DNA of 64,000 bases from Planctomycetota bacterium (lineage in GTDB: Bacteria; Planctomycetota; Planctomycetia; Planctomycetales; Planctomycetaceae), in contig JAEZFD010000058.1 in the NCBI GenBank assembly GCA_023417655.1, positions 62,001-126,000 on the forward strand. Direction: 5' to 3'. Position numbers and translations under genes: made by a program. This document shows positions 55,880 through 64,000 of this stretch, piece after piece; the first letter of the stretch is position 1; every line of letters begins with the position of its first letter. The notes below the pieces were generated by a model. It searched no databases. It had not been told where the DNA came from and saw nothing but the letters and a program-made list of their open reading frames with translations.

Positions 55880-58800
55880 TCCGCCATGACCTCCGTGCGT
55901 TCCTCGATTTCCTCCCACTTCGCAGGTTCTCGAGAGAAGCCAAGTCGCGTTCCGAGGCTGTCAAACCACAAGTAGATGACAGGAGTCGTGTACAACGTCA
56001 GAACCTGACTGAAGATGAGGCCTCCGATGATGCTGATCCCCAAGGGCTGACGCATTTCGGACCCGACGCCACCTCCGAATGCCAACGGCACCCCCCCCAG
56101 CAGGGCCGCCATGGTCGTCATCATGATGGGACGGAAACGCAGCAGACTCGCTTCGAAAATCGCGGCTGCTGGTGACATCCCTTGATTCCGCTGCGCATCG
56201 AGCGCGAAGTCGATCATCATGATCGCGTTCTTCTTGACGATCCCGATCAGCAGAATGATTCCGATCAACCCGATGACATTCAGGTCCAGTCCTGCCAGCA
56301 TCAAGGCAACCAGAGCTCCAACGCCTGCCGACGGAAGCGTCGACAGAATCGTGATGGGATGAATGTAGCTTTCGTACAGCACGCCAAGGACGATGTAGAC
56401 GGTTACCAGTGCCGCAAGAATCAGCAGGGGCATGTTCTGCAGTGACGCCTGGAAGGCAGCAGCCGTCCCCTGGTAGGCCGTGACGATACTCGCTGGCATC
56501 TGGAGTTCTTCGCGAGTGCGATTGATGGCCTCAACCGCTTCTCCGAGTGAAGTTCCGGGGGCGAGGTTGAAGGAGACGGTCACGACCGGGAACTGACCCT
56601 GATGATTGATCGACAGCGGGAAGGAAGATTTTTCGACACGGACGATCGAGCTCAACGGCGTCATCTTGCCGGATGAGGTCCGAATGTAAATCGACGAAAG
56701 ATCATCTGGTGAGTTTCGGAATTGCGGCTGCACCTCGAGGACGACGCGGTACTGGTTGAGCTGAGTAAAGATGATCGAGACCTGCCGCTGTCCGAACGCA
56801 TCGTACAAGGCATCATCAATCATCTGCGGAGTAATACCGAGCCGCGAGGCGGTGTCGCGGTCAATGACCAGATGAGCCCGAAGGCCTCCCAGCAGCTGAT
56901 CAGTGGCGACATCACGCAGTTCAGGCAGTTGCTGGAGCTTGGAGACGAACCGCGGGGTCCATTCAGCGAGTTCGTCGTGATCGGGATCTTCCAGACTGAA
57001 TTGATACTGGGTGCGACTGACCCGGGTTTCGACAGTCAGGTCCTGCACGGGCTGCATGAAGAGTTGAATCCCCTGAATTTCATCAATCTCTGGCTGTAAC
57101 CGGCGGATCACTTGCAGAGCGGAGGCGTCGCGGTCTTTCTGGGGTTTTAGATTGATCTGAATGCGTCCACTGTTGATGGTCGTGTTGGTGCCGTCAATTC
57201 CGATGAAGCTCGACAGGCTTTCAACGGCGGGGTCTCGCAGGATGACCTCGTTCAATTTCAACTGTCGTTCGCTCATCGCTTGGAAGGAGATGTCCTGCGG
57301 CGCTTCCGAGATCGCGAGAATCACGCCAGTGTCCTGCACTGGGAAGAAGCCTTTCGGCATCCGGATGTAAAGATAAACAGTCGCGGCGACAGTTAGCAGG
57401 AAGACAAACATCGTCAGCGCCTGATAGCGAAGCACGTGACGAAGCGTGATTCCGTACCACCGAATGACTGCGTCAAACGCATTTTCCGAGAGGCGATAGA
57501 GCCAGTTTTCTTCCCCTTTGTGATGTGCCTTCAACATCTTGGCACACATCATCGGGGTCAGCGTCAGGGAGACAACTGCCGACACCAGAATCGTCACACT
57601 GAGTGTGACGGCGAACTCACGGAAGAGTCGTCCGACGATATCACCCATCATCAGCAGCGGAATCAGCACGGCGATGAGCGAGACGCTGAGAGAGATAATC
57701 GTGAAGCTGATTTCGTCTGACCCTCGCAGCGAGGCCGTATGCGGATCTTCGCCTTCTTCGACGTAGCGCATGATGTTCTCGATCATCACAATCGCATCAT
57801 CGACGACGAAGCCGGTCGAGATCGTCAGAGCCATCAGCGAAAGATTATTCAGGCTGAAGCCCAGCAGATACATCACTCCAAACGTCCCGACGATCGAGAG
57901 GGGGACGGAGACGCTGGGAATGATGGTGGCAGGAATGTTCCGCAGAAACAGGAACATCACCAGCACCACCAGCCCGACGGTCATGAGCATTTCATGCTGG
58001 ACGCTCTCGACGGATGCCCGAATGGTGACGGTTCGGTCCGTCAACACTTTGACGTTGATCGAGCCCGGAAGTGACTCTTCCATTTGTGGAAGCAGCGCTT
58101 TAATGCGGTCGACCACATCGATGATGTTCGCGCCCGGCTGTCGCTGAATGTTCACAATCACCGCAGGAGTCGTGTCCATCCACGCTGCCTGCCGCAGGTT
58201 CTCAATGTCGTCAACAACTGTTGCGACTTCGGACAGGCGAATCGGGGCATTGTTACGGTAGGTGATGATCAGGTCGCGGTACTGCTGACTCGTCAGCAGC
58301 TGGTCATTGGCCCCGATGATGTAAGACTGTCGTTCTCCGTCAAAGCTGCCTTTGGCCTGATTGATGTTTGCTTGCGTCAGGGCCGTTCGGACGTCGGCGA
58401 GCGTGAGCCCGAGACCTGACAGGGCAGTGGGATTCACCTGCACGCGGACGGCTGGCTTTTGCCCGCCGCTGACGCTGACCATCCCGACCCCGCCCAGCTG
58501 GGAGATCCGCTGCACCAGACGAGTGTCAGCGAGATCCTGCACCACCGACAGAGGCAACTCTTTGGAAGTGAGGGCCAGTGTCAGAATCGGTGAATCGGCC
58601 GGGTTCGTTTTTGTATAGACCGGCGGACTGGGAAGATCATTTGGAAGGAACGTACTCGCAACATTGATTGCGGCCTGCACCTGTTGCGCAGCGATATCGA
58701 TGTCGAGATCGAGAGCGAATCGCATGGTGATGACGGAACAGCCGGACGAGCTTGTTGACGTCATCTGGGTGAGACCCGGAATTTGTCCGAACTGTCGTTC

Positions 58801-59001
58801 CAGCGGCGCGGTCACCGAAGAAGTCATGACGTCGGCCCCCGCTCCGGGGTAGAACGTCATCACCTGAATGGTCGGATAGTCGACCTGCGGAAGTGCTGAG
58901 ACGGGCAGCAGTCGATACGCCACCATCCCCGTCAACAGAATGGCCACCATAAACAGGACGGTGGCCACTGGTCGCAATATGAAAAAGCGGGACACGTTCA
59001 T
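55876..59001 (-). CDS. mdtB: RND multidrug efflux permease, MdtB-like
   Basis: 1041 residues from ATG 59001, inside the ATGA overlap with the adaptor gene. Opens MNVSRFFILRPVATVLFMVA with ALPQVDYPTIQVMTFYPGAG and DVMTSSVTAPLERQFGQIPG, nearly as in E. coli MdtB. TM4 has GFVVDDAIVMIENIMRY with the essential Asp pair; ILLIGIVKKNAIMMIDFALD marks the second half. Expected in the inner membrane as part of an MdtB2-MdtC-type trimer bound to the adaptor. Two different RND permeases behind one adaptor is the defining layout of mdtABC. Confidence 0.92.
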   Translation of the reverse strand: MNVSRFFILRPVATVLFMVAILLTGMVAYRLLPVSALPQVDYPTIQVMTFYPGAGADVMTSSVTAPLERQFGQIPGLTQMTSTSSSGCSVITMRFALDLDIDIAAQQVQAAINVASTFLPNDLPSPPVYTKTNPADSPILTLALTSKELPLSVVQDLADTRLVQRISQLGGVGMVSVSGGQKPAVRVQVNPTALSGLGLTLADVRTALTQANINQAKGSFDGERQSYIIGANDQLLTSQQYRDLIITYRNNAPIRLSEVATVVDDIENLRQAAWMDTTPAVIVNIQRQPGANIIDVVDRIKALLPQMEESLPGSINVKVLTDRTVTIRASVESVQHEMLMTVGLVVLVMFLFLRNIPATIIPSVSVPLSIVGTFGVMYLLGFSLNNLSLMALTISTGFVVDDAIVMIENIMRYVEEGEDPHTASLRGSDEISFTIISLSVSLIAVLIPLLMMGDIVGRLFREFAVTLSVTILVSAVVSLTLTPMMCAKMLKAHHKGEENWLYRLSENAFDAVIRWYGITLRHVLRYQALTMFVFLLTVAATVYLYIRMPKGFFPVQDTGVILAISEAPQDISFQAMSERQLKLNEVILRDPAVESLSSFIGIDGTNTTINSGRIQINLKPQKDRDASALQVIRRLQPEIDEIQGIQLFMQPVQDLTVETRVSRTQYQFSLEDPDHDELAEWTPRFVSKLQQLPELRDVATDQLLGGLRAHLVIDRDTASRLGITPQMIDDALYDAFGQRQVSIIFTQLNQYRVVLEVQPQFRNSPDDLSSIYIRTSSGKMTPLSSIVRVEKSSFPLSINHQGQFPVVTVSFNLAPGTSLGEAVEAINRTREELQMPASIVTAYQGTAAAFQASLQNMPLLILAALVTVYIVLGVLYESYIHPITILSTLPSAGVGALVALMLAGLDLNVIGLIGIILLIGIVKKNAIMMIDFALDAQRNQGMSPAAAIFEASLLRFRPIMMTTMAALLGGVPLAFGGGVGSEMRQPLGISIIGGLIFSQVLTLYTTPVIYLWFDSLGTRLGFSREPAKWEEIEERTEVMAE

Positions 59002-60356
59002 GCCGTGCCCTTGTTGACAGCGGCCTTTTCAGTGGCAGGAGCCCCTCCTGGAGTTTCAGATCCGGGTTTATTGCCTGCCTCCGGTCGAGCACCGGGAAGG
59101 GTAATCTTGGCTTTGTCCTGCAGCTTATCGAGGCCGTTTGTCACAACCTCTTCGCCCGGCGTGACACCTTCAAGGATCGCGGTCTCAGAGCCCTCGGACG
59201 GGCCAGGTTTGACGACTCTCAGTTCGACCGTCTGGTCTGGCTGAACGACATAGACGAACGTCCGGTCTGGCCCTCGTTGCAATGACGCTGTCGGAACGAC
59301 GGTCGCATTGGTCAATGTCTCGACCTTGAGACGGGCGTTCACAAACTGATTCGGGAACAGGGTGAGGTCGTCGTTGCTGAACGTTGCTTTCAGACGCAGG
59401 GTTCCCGTGGTGGAATCGACCTGATTGTCGACGGCCGTCAGGGTTCCCACTCCGAGCCGGGTCGTGAAATCCCGGTCATAGGCTTCGACCTCAAGCGTTC
59501 CGTTCCGACGGATTTCGTTCTGCACGCGCGGAATGTCGTCCTGGGGAATTGTGAAGACGAGAGAAATGGGCTGCAGCTGAGTGATCACTGCCAGTCCCTG
59601 AGCTGAGTTCGCCTGAACGATGTTTCCCTGATCGACGAGACGGAGTCCGATGCGGCCATCGATTGGAGCGGTGATTCGGCAATACTCGATCAGCAGATTG
59701 GCATTATCGAGCATCGCACGATCGAGTTGCAGGGCGGCCCTGGCTTGATTGACCTGCGCGACCTGCTGGTCGACCAACTGTGGGGTTGAGGCTTGTGACC
59801 TCATCAATTCCTGCTGTCGACTGAGAGTCACTTCTGCGAGCTTCAGCGTTGCTTCATCGCGAGCAATTTGCGCGAGGACCTGATCGCGTTGCATGCGATA
59901 GGTTCGTGGATCAATCTCAGCGAGCAGGTCGCCCGCCTTCACATTCTGCCCTTCAGTGAATGCGACTTTGATGACCTCACCTTCGACCCGGCTGCGGACA
60001 GTCACCGTATTGAAGGCGGTGATCGTTCCCAGCGCGTTGAGGTAGAGATCGAAATTTCGCTCAATGACCGGAGCGACTGCGACGACGACCGGCCGGGCTT
60101 TAGGAGGAGCCTTCGCTACCGGGGTCGGATGCAGCCAAGCCTGAACATGAGGGCCCCACTGCGGATAAAAATACCAGGCCACGCCGGCAATGACGGCAAA
60201 AGCTGTCCACTTGAGAATCGTGCCGGTCCAGCCGTTTCGAGAGGGAGACTCCCGGGGAGGGACCACCGGTTCAAGCTGCGGACGGGTTTCCGGACCGGGA
60301 GCCGTCCCTGCAATTGCTGCAGGACGAGGTTCTTGGTGGGCCAGTCGAGTGGTCAT
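58998..60356 (-). CDS. mdtA: RND efflux periplasmic adaptor (MFP), MdtA-like
   Basis: 452 residues from ATG 60356 (AGGA ten bases upstream); TTG 60398 is an alternative. Cytoplasmic Pro-rich start, one membrane helix (LKWTAFAVIAGVAWYFY), then barrel-sandwich (FNTVTVRSRVEGEVIKVAFT, EGQNVKAGDLLAEIDPRTY), a short alpha-hairpin (QVLAQIARDEATLKLAEVTL, QQVAQVNQARAALQLDRAML), YCRITAPIDGRIGLRLVDQG and the beta-barrel (QPISLVFTIPQDDIPRVQNE). The tail is Pro/Gly/Thr-rich. It links the permeases to an outer membrane channel. First gene of the operon; likely controlled from the region with TGGAACCA repeats. Confidence 0.92.
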   Translation of the reverse strand: MTTRLAHQEPRPAAIAGTAPGPETRPQLEPVVPPRESPSRNGWTGTILKWTAFAVIAGVAWYFYPQWGPHVQAWLHPTPVAKAPPKARPVVVAVAPVIERNFDLYLNALGTITAFNTVTVRSRVEGEVIKVAFTEGQNVKAGDLLAEIDPRTYRMQRDQVLAQIARDEATLKLAEVTLSRQQELMRSQASTPQLVDQQVAQVNQARAALQLDRAMLDNANLLIEYCRITAPIDGRIGLRLVDQGNIVQANSAQGLAVITQLQPISLVFTIPQDDIPRVQNEIRRNGTLEVEAYDRDFTTRLGVGTLTAVDNQVDSTTGTLRLKATFSNDDLTLFPNQFVNARLKVETLTNATVVPTASLQRGPDRTFVYVVQPDQTVELRVVKPGPSEGSETAILEGVTPGEEVVTNGLDKLQDKAKITLPGARPEAGNKPGSETPGGAPATEKAAVNKGTA

Positions 60357-61083
60357 GATGGCAGGATCCTGATTGCGGTGCTCAGGACGAACGATCAAAG
60401 TGTCACTGCGAATTGCTGTGATTGATGGGGAATCAAGTCATCAGCAGCAGTGAGCACGATTTCGTCATCGTTGGGGGGCGGGACTCCCTGGGGGGTAGCT
60501 CCAGTGCTGGAACCATGCTGGTCGTCGTGCGATGGTTCCATTTCGCCAGATCGGAATCATGCGAAATGCGGAACCTGGATTCAGACCGGCAGGACTGTCT
60601 TTTAACACCGTCTGGAACCAAACGGATACATTTCCTGCCCTGTTCGACTCAGATTCTAATCTTCCATCGAATCAACGACAGTATATGGTAGTCCATCCCC
60701 GGAGAGATGACAGCAGACTCTCCTAATCTCGACTTCCCTGTGAAAATATGCCGAATTACAGGGGTCACAGGGATCAAACTGTCTGGTGCGGCGGAGTTGA
60801 ACGCAACCCGCGCAAGTGGTGTCCAAGTCGGTGCAAACTCCCAGGTTTCGGCTAGGAGATCTCACCGGAAGTTTCGGGAAAAGGGGCCATGATCTGTTCC
60901 TTCTGTTAGAATGACGTGAAACAGGGAGTGTGGGACCGTCTCCTCTATCAGGGATATTCCGGGCGAGATCCTGCTCTCGATTGGCGATCTGGCAATGAAC
61001 AATGACGCAGAGCCCCTGTGAAGGCTTCGATTCACATTTCCCCGTCCGGTCCGGAGTTCTGTCGAAGAGTCACCCACAGGCCT
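60357..61083. other. Divergent intergenic region with TGGAACCA repeats
   Basis: 727 bases between mdtA (minus) and the propeller sensor kinase gene (plus), with no gene of its own. It carries an inverted repeat and an extra direct copy of the TGGAACCA core (separate entry). The promoters of both sides are expected here, none chosen. Confidence 0.5.
60508..60620. promoter_or_regulatory. TGGAACCAT inverted repeat plus a third copy: operator candidate
   Basis: TGGAACCAT (60508-60516) and its complement ATGGTTCCA (60532-60540) are separated by 15 bases; TGGAACCA occurs again at 60613-60620. The sites lie 150-265 bases upstream of mdtA, a plausible place for a regulator of the efflux operon or of the divergent sensor gene. 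Confidence 0.4.
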
Positions 61084-64000
61084 ATGAGTCGATACGGAAG
61101 CGAAGTTCGGAAACTGGCCCTCAGCGCTCGGGCGAGAGCGTGTTGTAAGCTCCCGGGACTCATTCTGGGGGTTCTTCTCTGCATGATTCCTGCCTCGGGA
61201 TTTGCGCTGAATGAAGACCGCTTCCTGACTCAGGCGTTCCTCAGGAAGTGGCAGACGCCGCAGGGACTGCCTCAAACGACAGTCCTGACGTTGTTTCAGT
61301 CAAAGGACTTGCGGATCTGGATTGGCACCCAGTCGGGGCTTTACCGATTTGATGGATTGCGTTTCCAGACCTGCCGCGTGACTGGCGGGCTTTCGCTCGA
61401 AAATGTCTGGGTTCAGGATCTCGCTGAAACTCCGGATGGGGCGATCTGGCTCGCTACGAATGGACATGGTCTCGTTCGATATGAACGGGAAATCGCTCAG
61501 GAAGTCAGTCCGGAACAGGGACTGAGTCAGAAGCAGCTCTATCAGCTGTTGGTCGACCGGTCTGGTGACCTCTGGCTCGGGACCGATGACGGGCTCTATC
61601 ACTTTCGGGATGGCCACCTGTCACGCATTTCGATCTCGAGTTTGCCGCTGACAGATATCAGGGCTCTCTGTGAAACAGAAGAGGGACGGCTTTGTGTCGG
61701 AGGGGAGGGGAATACACTCTATGTGCGGCATGAGGACGACTTCCGTCCTTTAGTCGTTCAATCACTCTCACCCGGCGTTCTCGTGACATCGCTTGCTCCG
61801 ACTGGTGATCAGACCATCGCCGTTGGGTCGACTCACGGCGTCGTTTTGCTCAGCCCTCAGGGCGAAGTCCTTTTGAATCGCGCCTCAGGTCTGGCTGATG
61901 ATGTTGTGGAGTGTCTTGAGGTAACTCGGCAGGGAAGACTCTGGATTGGGACACGAGATGGCATCAGCCGCTACCGTCGGGGAGAAGTTGAATCATTCCG
62001 CACGAGGGACGGACTGTCCCAGTCAACAGCCTGTTCGCTGCTCATGGACCATGAAGGCAGCCTGTGGGTGGGGACCAAAAACGGGCTCAATCAGTTCATC
62101 GATCGTCGTACGATTCCGTTGACAGTCAGTGAAGGGCTGGGGACGAATGACGCTGGCCCTCTGTTGCAGGATGAAGACGGGACGATCTGGATCGGCACAA
62201 TCGGAGCCGGTTTGGGGCGGCTTGATGGGCCTCGCTGCGTGATGGAATTCGGCGTCGAACAAGGCCTGCCGAGCAACAAACTGTTTGCTCTGGCAAACGG
62301 CGGGAAAGGTCGCAAATGGATTGGAACTGATCGCGGTCTCTGCTGTCTTCAGAACGGACAGATTGTCCACCTGTTCACGACCAGTGACGGACTGCCGTCG
62401 AATCAGATTCAAGCATTGGGGCGGGAAACATCAGGGCGACTGTGGATCGGGACGGATCGCGGGCTCGTTTACTGGGATGAGAGTGACTCATTAAAAAAAC
62501 TCCCTGACTCTGTTTCTGGGCTTGAAGGGGTCGTCCTGAATATTACGCCGCGACCGGATCAGGGCGTGTATGTCGCCACCGATCAGGGGGTCTTCGAGAT
62601 TCAGGGTGAGCAAGTGACACCCCTCCTCGCGCAGGGAAAGCCGATTGCCAATGTGGGGTCGATCGCTCTGACCGACGACGGGAGATTGTGGCTCGGAACT
62701 CGTGATCGCGGATTGATGCTGGTGAATCCGGATGGAAGCTCATTCCTGTTTTCGATCCGACAAGGAATCTATGACGATGAGATCTTCGGTGTCGTTCCTG
62801 ACGAGGCCGGTCGTATCTGGCTGGCCTGCAGTCGCGGGATCTTTTTCGTCGACAGAAAGGAATTGCTGAGGTGTGCCGCAGGAGAAATGCTGCGGGTGGA
62901 GAGCCGTCCTTTCAGTCCGACTGAATCCCTGAGAACTGTCGAATGTCAGCGAGGAGTGCAGCCAGCCGCGGTCAAGATGGCTGATGAGCGGATCTGGTTT
63001 TCTACCAATCACGGTGTCCTGATCATGACGCCGACCAACGTGCAGAGAAATTTAGGCCCCCCTCACGTATTGATCGAAGAGATGCAGGCCAACGGTCAGA
63101 TTGTCGATGCCGACGCCCTGCATTCAATTCTTGCGAGGGGACGCGCCAATGTCACATTTCGATATCTGGCGACGACCTATGTGGTGCCCCAGCGGGTTTC
63201 ATTTCGCTATCGACTGGATGGCTTTGATCGCGACTGGATCGAAGCAGGTCATCGAAGAGAAGCCTTCTATACAAACCTTCCCCCAGGGCATTACCGCTTT
63301 CGCGTCGCAGCTATGAATCAGTCGGGGGACTGGTCGGAAATCGACTCCCCGGTGGATTTCAGAGTAGTCCCCTATTTTTATGAGACATGGTGGTTCAGCG
63401 CGATTATCGCAGGAGGACTCGCTCTTGCCATCTGGGGAGCCTACCGGATGCGGTTGATGCAGATCCGTGGTCGACTGGTGGCGGTGATGGGGGAACGACT
63501 GCGAATCGCGAGAGAATTACACGACACGCTGATTCAGGGTTTTTCAGGTGTGACCATGCAGATGCAGGCGCTTTCAAATCGCCTCGCTCCCTCAGAAGAA
63601 CGCGAGACACTCAAGGAAGTGATCTCCGATGCAGGTTCCTGTCTGAAAGAAGCGCGTCGAACCGTTGCCGGTTTGCGTTCAACACCGGGGAATGCTGGTC
63701 TCGCGACTGCGATTGCACATGCAGCAAAACAGGCGTCCGACTCGAACGGAATCCAAGTCTCGCTCGACTTGCCTCCGCTGAATCAGGTCATCCCGATGGA
63801 GGTCGAATACCATCTGTTACGGATTGCACAGGAAGCGATTTCGAATACGATAAAACATTCGGGAGCCCGGCATCTCGACATTCAATTGCAACTGCGAGGT
63901 CGACGCATTCATCTTCGTGTCGCAGACGATGGTCGCGGTTTTGCCCCTGAGGCACTCGAATCTCAGCCGCCGGGCCATTACGGACTGATCGGGATTCGTG
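61084..64000 (+). CDS. Two-component sensor kinase with N-terminal ligand-sensing propeller (cut by window edge)
   Basis: 972 codons from ATG 61084 with no stop before the window ends. Signal-type start (LPGLILGVLLCMIPASGFAL), then many two-component-regulator-propeller repeats (IWIGTQSGLYRFDGLRF, LWIGTRDGISRYRRGE, LWVGTKNGLNQFIDRR, KWIGTDRGLCCLQNGQ, LWIGTDRGLVYWDE), a Y_Y_Y domain (VSFRYRLDGFDRDWIEAG), a membrane helix (WWFSAIIAGGLALAIWG), the HisKA_3 H-box RIARELHDTLIQGFSG and the start of HATPase_c (LLRIAQEAISNTIKHSGA, DDGRGFAP). This is a NarL/LiaS-type kinase that would need a separate NarL-family regulator, presumably just beyond the edge. It may control the divergent efflux operon. Confidence 0.92.
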   Translation, partial: MSRYGSEVRKLALSARARACCKLPGLILGVLLCMIPASGFALNEDRFLTQAFLRKWQTPQGLPQTTVLTLFQSKDLRIWIGTQSGLYRFDGLRFQTCRVTGGLSLENVWVQDLAETPDGAIWLATNGHGLVRYEREIAQEVSPEQGLSQKQLYQLLVDRSGDLWLGTDDGLYHFRDGHLSRISISSLPLTDIRALCETEEGRLCVGGEGNTLYVRHEDDFRPLVVQSLSPGVLVTSLAPTGDQTIAVGSTHGVVLLSPQGEVLLNRASGLADDVVECLEVTRQGRLWIGTRDGISRYRRGEVESFRTRDGLSQSTACSLLMDHEGSLWVGTKNGLNQFIDRRTIPLTVSEGLGTNDAGPLLQDEDGTIWIGTIGAGLGRLDGPRCVMEFGVEQGLPSNKLFALANGGKGRKWIGTDRGLCCLQNGQIVHLFTTSDGLPSNQIQALGRETSGRLWIGTDRGLVYWDESDSLKKLPDSVSGLEGVVLNITPRPDQGVYVATDQGVFEIQGEQVTPLLAQGKPIANVGSIALTDDGRLWLGTRDRGLMLVNPDGSSFLFSIRQGIYDDEIFGVVPDEAGRIWLACSRGIFFVDRKELLRCAAGEMLRVESRPFSPTESLRTVECQRGVQPAAVKMADERIWFSTNHGVLIMTPTNVQRNLGPPHVLIEEMQANGQIVDADALHSILARGRANVTFRYLATTYVVPQRVSFRYRLDGFDRDWIEAGHRREAFYTNLPPGHYRFRVAAMNQSGDWSEIDSPVDFRVVPYFYETWWFSAIIAGGLALAIWGAYRMRLMQIRGRLVAVMGERLRIARELHDTLIQGFSGVTMQMQALSNRLAPSEERETLKEVISDAGSCLKEARRTVAGLRSTPGNAGLATAIAHAAKQASDSNGIQVSLDLPPLNQVIPMEVEYHLLRIAQEAISNTIKHSGARHLDIQLQLRGRRIHLRVADDGRGFAPEALESQPPGHYGLIGIR

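Overview
The window reads as chromosomal DNA of a planctomycete, probably of the family Planctomycetaceae. The lineage markers are two DUF1559 prepilin-like proteins each paired with a small lipoprotein, a PSCyt1/DUF1549/DUF1553 cytochrome gene followed by a DUF1501 gene, a free-standing ECF sigma operon, and a ceramidase-like protein with a LamG-type tail. Gene order is mosaic and operons are short. Ribosomal genes stand outside their usual clusters: rpsB has no tsf beside it, and rpmI-rplT has no infC. No tRNA, rRNA, CRISPR array, transposase or prophage gene was seen.

Layout. 1-10 kb: end of a CocE-type hydrolase, a ceramidase-like enzyme, a HemN/HemW-type radical SAM protein, an RmlD-type reductase, an APS/PAPS reductase, and the coupled pair astD-astB. 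9.6-11.2 kb: lipoprotein plus DUF1559 module 1. 11.5-17.7 kb: a four-gene signalling operon on the minus strand (three-receiver hybrid kinase, CheR, CheB, receiver-kinase-receiver protein), every junction overlapping. 18.4-22.2 kb: two glycosyltransferases and a NodB-like protein. 22.4-31.8 kb: mixed metabolism and housekeeping (MDR oxidoreductase, xylA, bfr, bfd, pheA, ruvA, a coiled-coil His-rich secreted protein, surE).

32-39.4 kb: the PSCyt1/DUF1501 pair, then an ECF sigma / anti-sigma-like / Pro-rich membrane protein operon. 39.4-46 kb: a LolD-type ATPase, rpsB with its own promoter and terminator, a PQQ-propeller protein, an ArsR regulator with a tandem SRPBCC protein under a near-perfect palindrome, and lipoprotein plus DUF1559 module 2. 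46-52.5 kb: a lipoprotein, rsfS, a dimethylformamidase-like Tat protein, a DUF4142 protein, rpmI and rplT. 52.7-60.4 kb: an mdtABC-like RND efflux operon on the minus strand. It is divergent from a two-component sensor with an N-terminal propeller that runs off the right edge.

The most interesting points are these. The bacterioferritin appears to have lost two ferroxidase ligands and its transcript carries a predicted three-way junction in the 3' UTR. Twin hairpins lie between rpmI and rplT. TGGAACCA-type repeats lie upstream of the efflux operon. A near-perfect operator palindrome precedes arsR. Extra domains seem to be inserted inside the DUF1553 and DUF4142 proteins. A NodB-like gene sits in the glycosyltransferase cluster, and a long imperfect hairpin follows rsfS. 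All functional assignments come from reading motifs by eye; no database search was possible.
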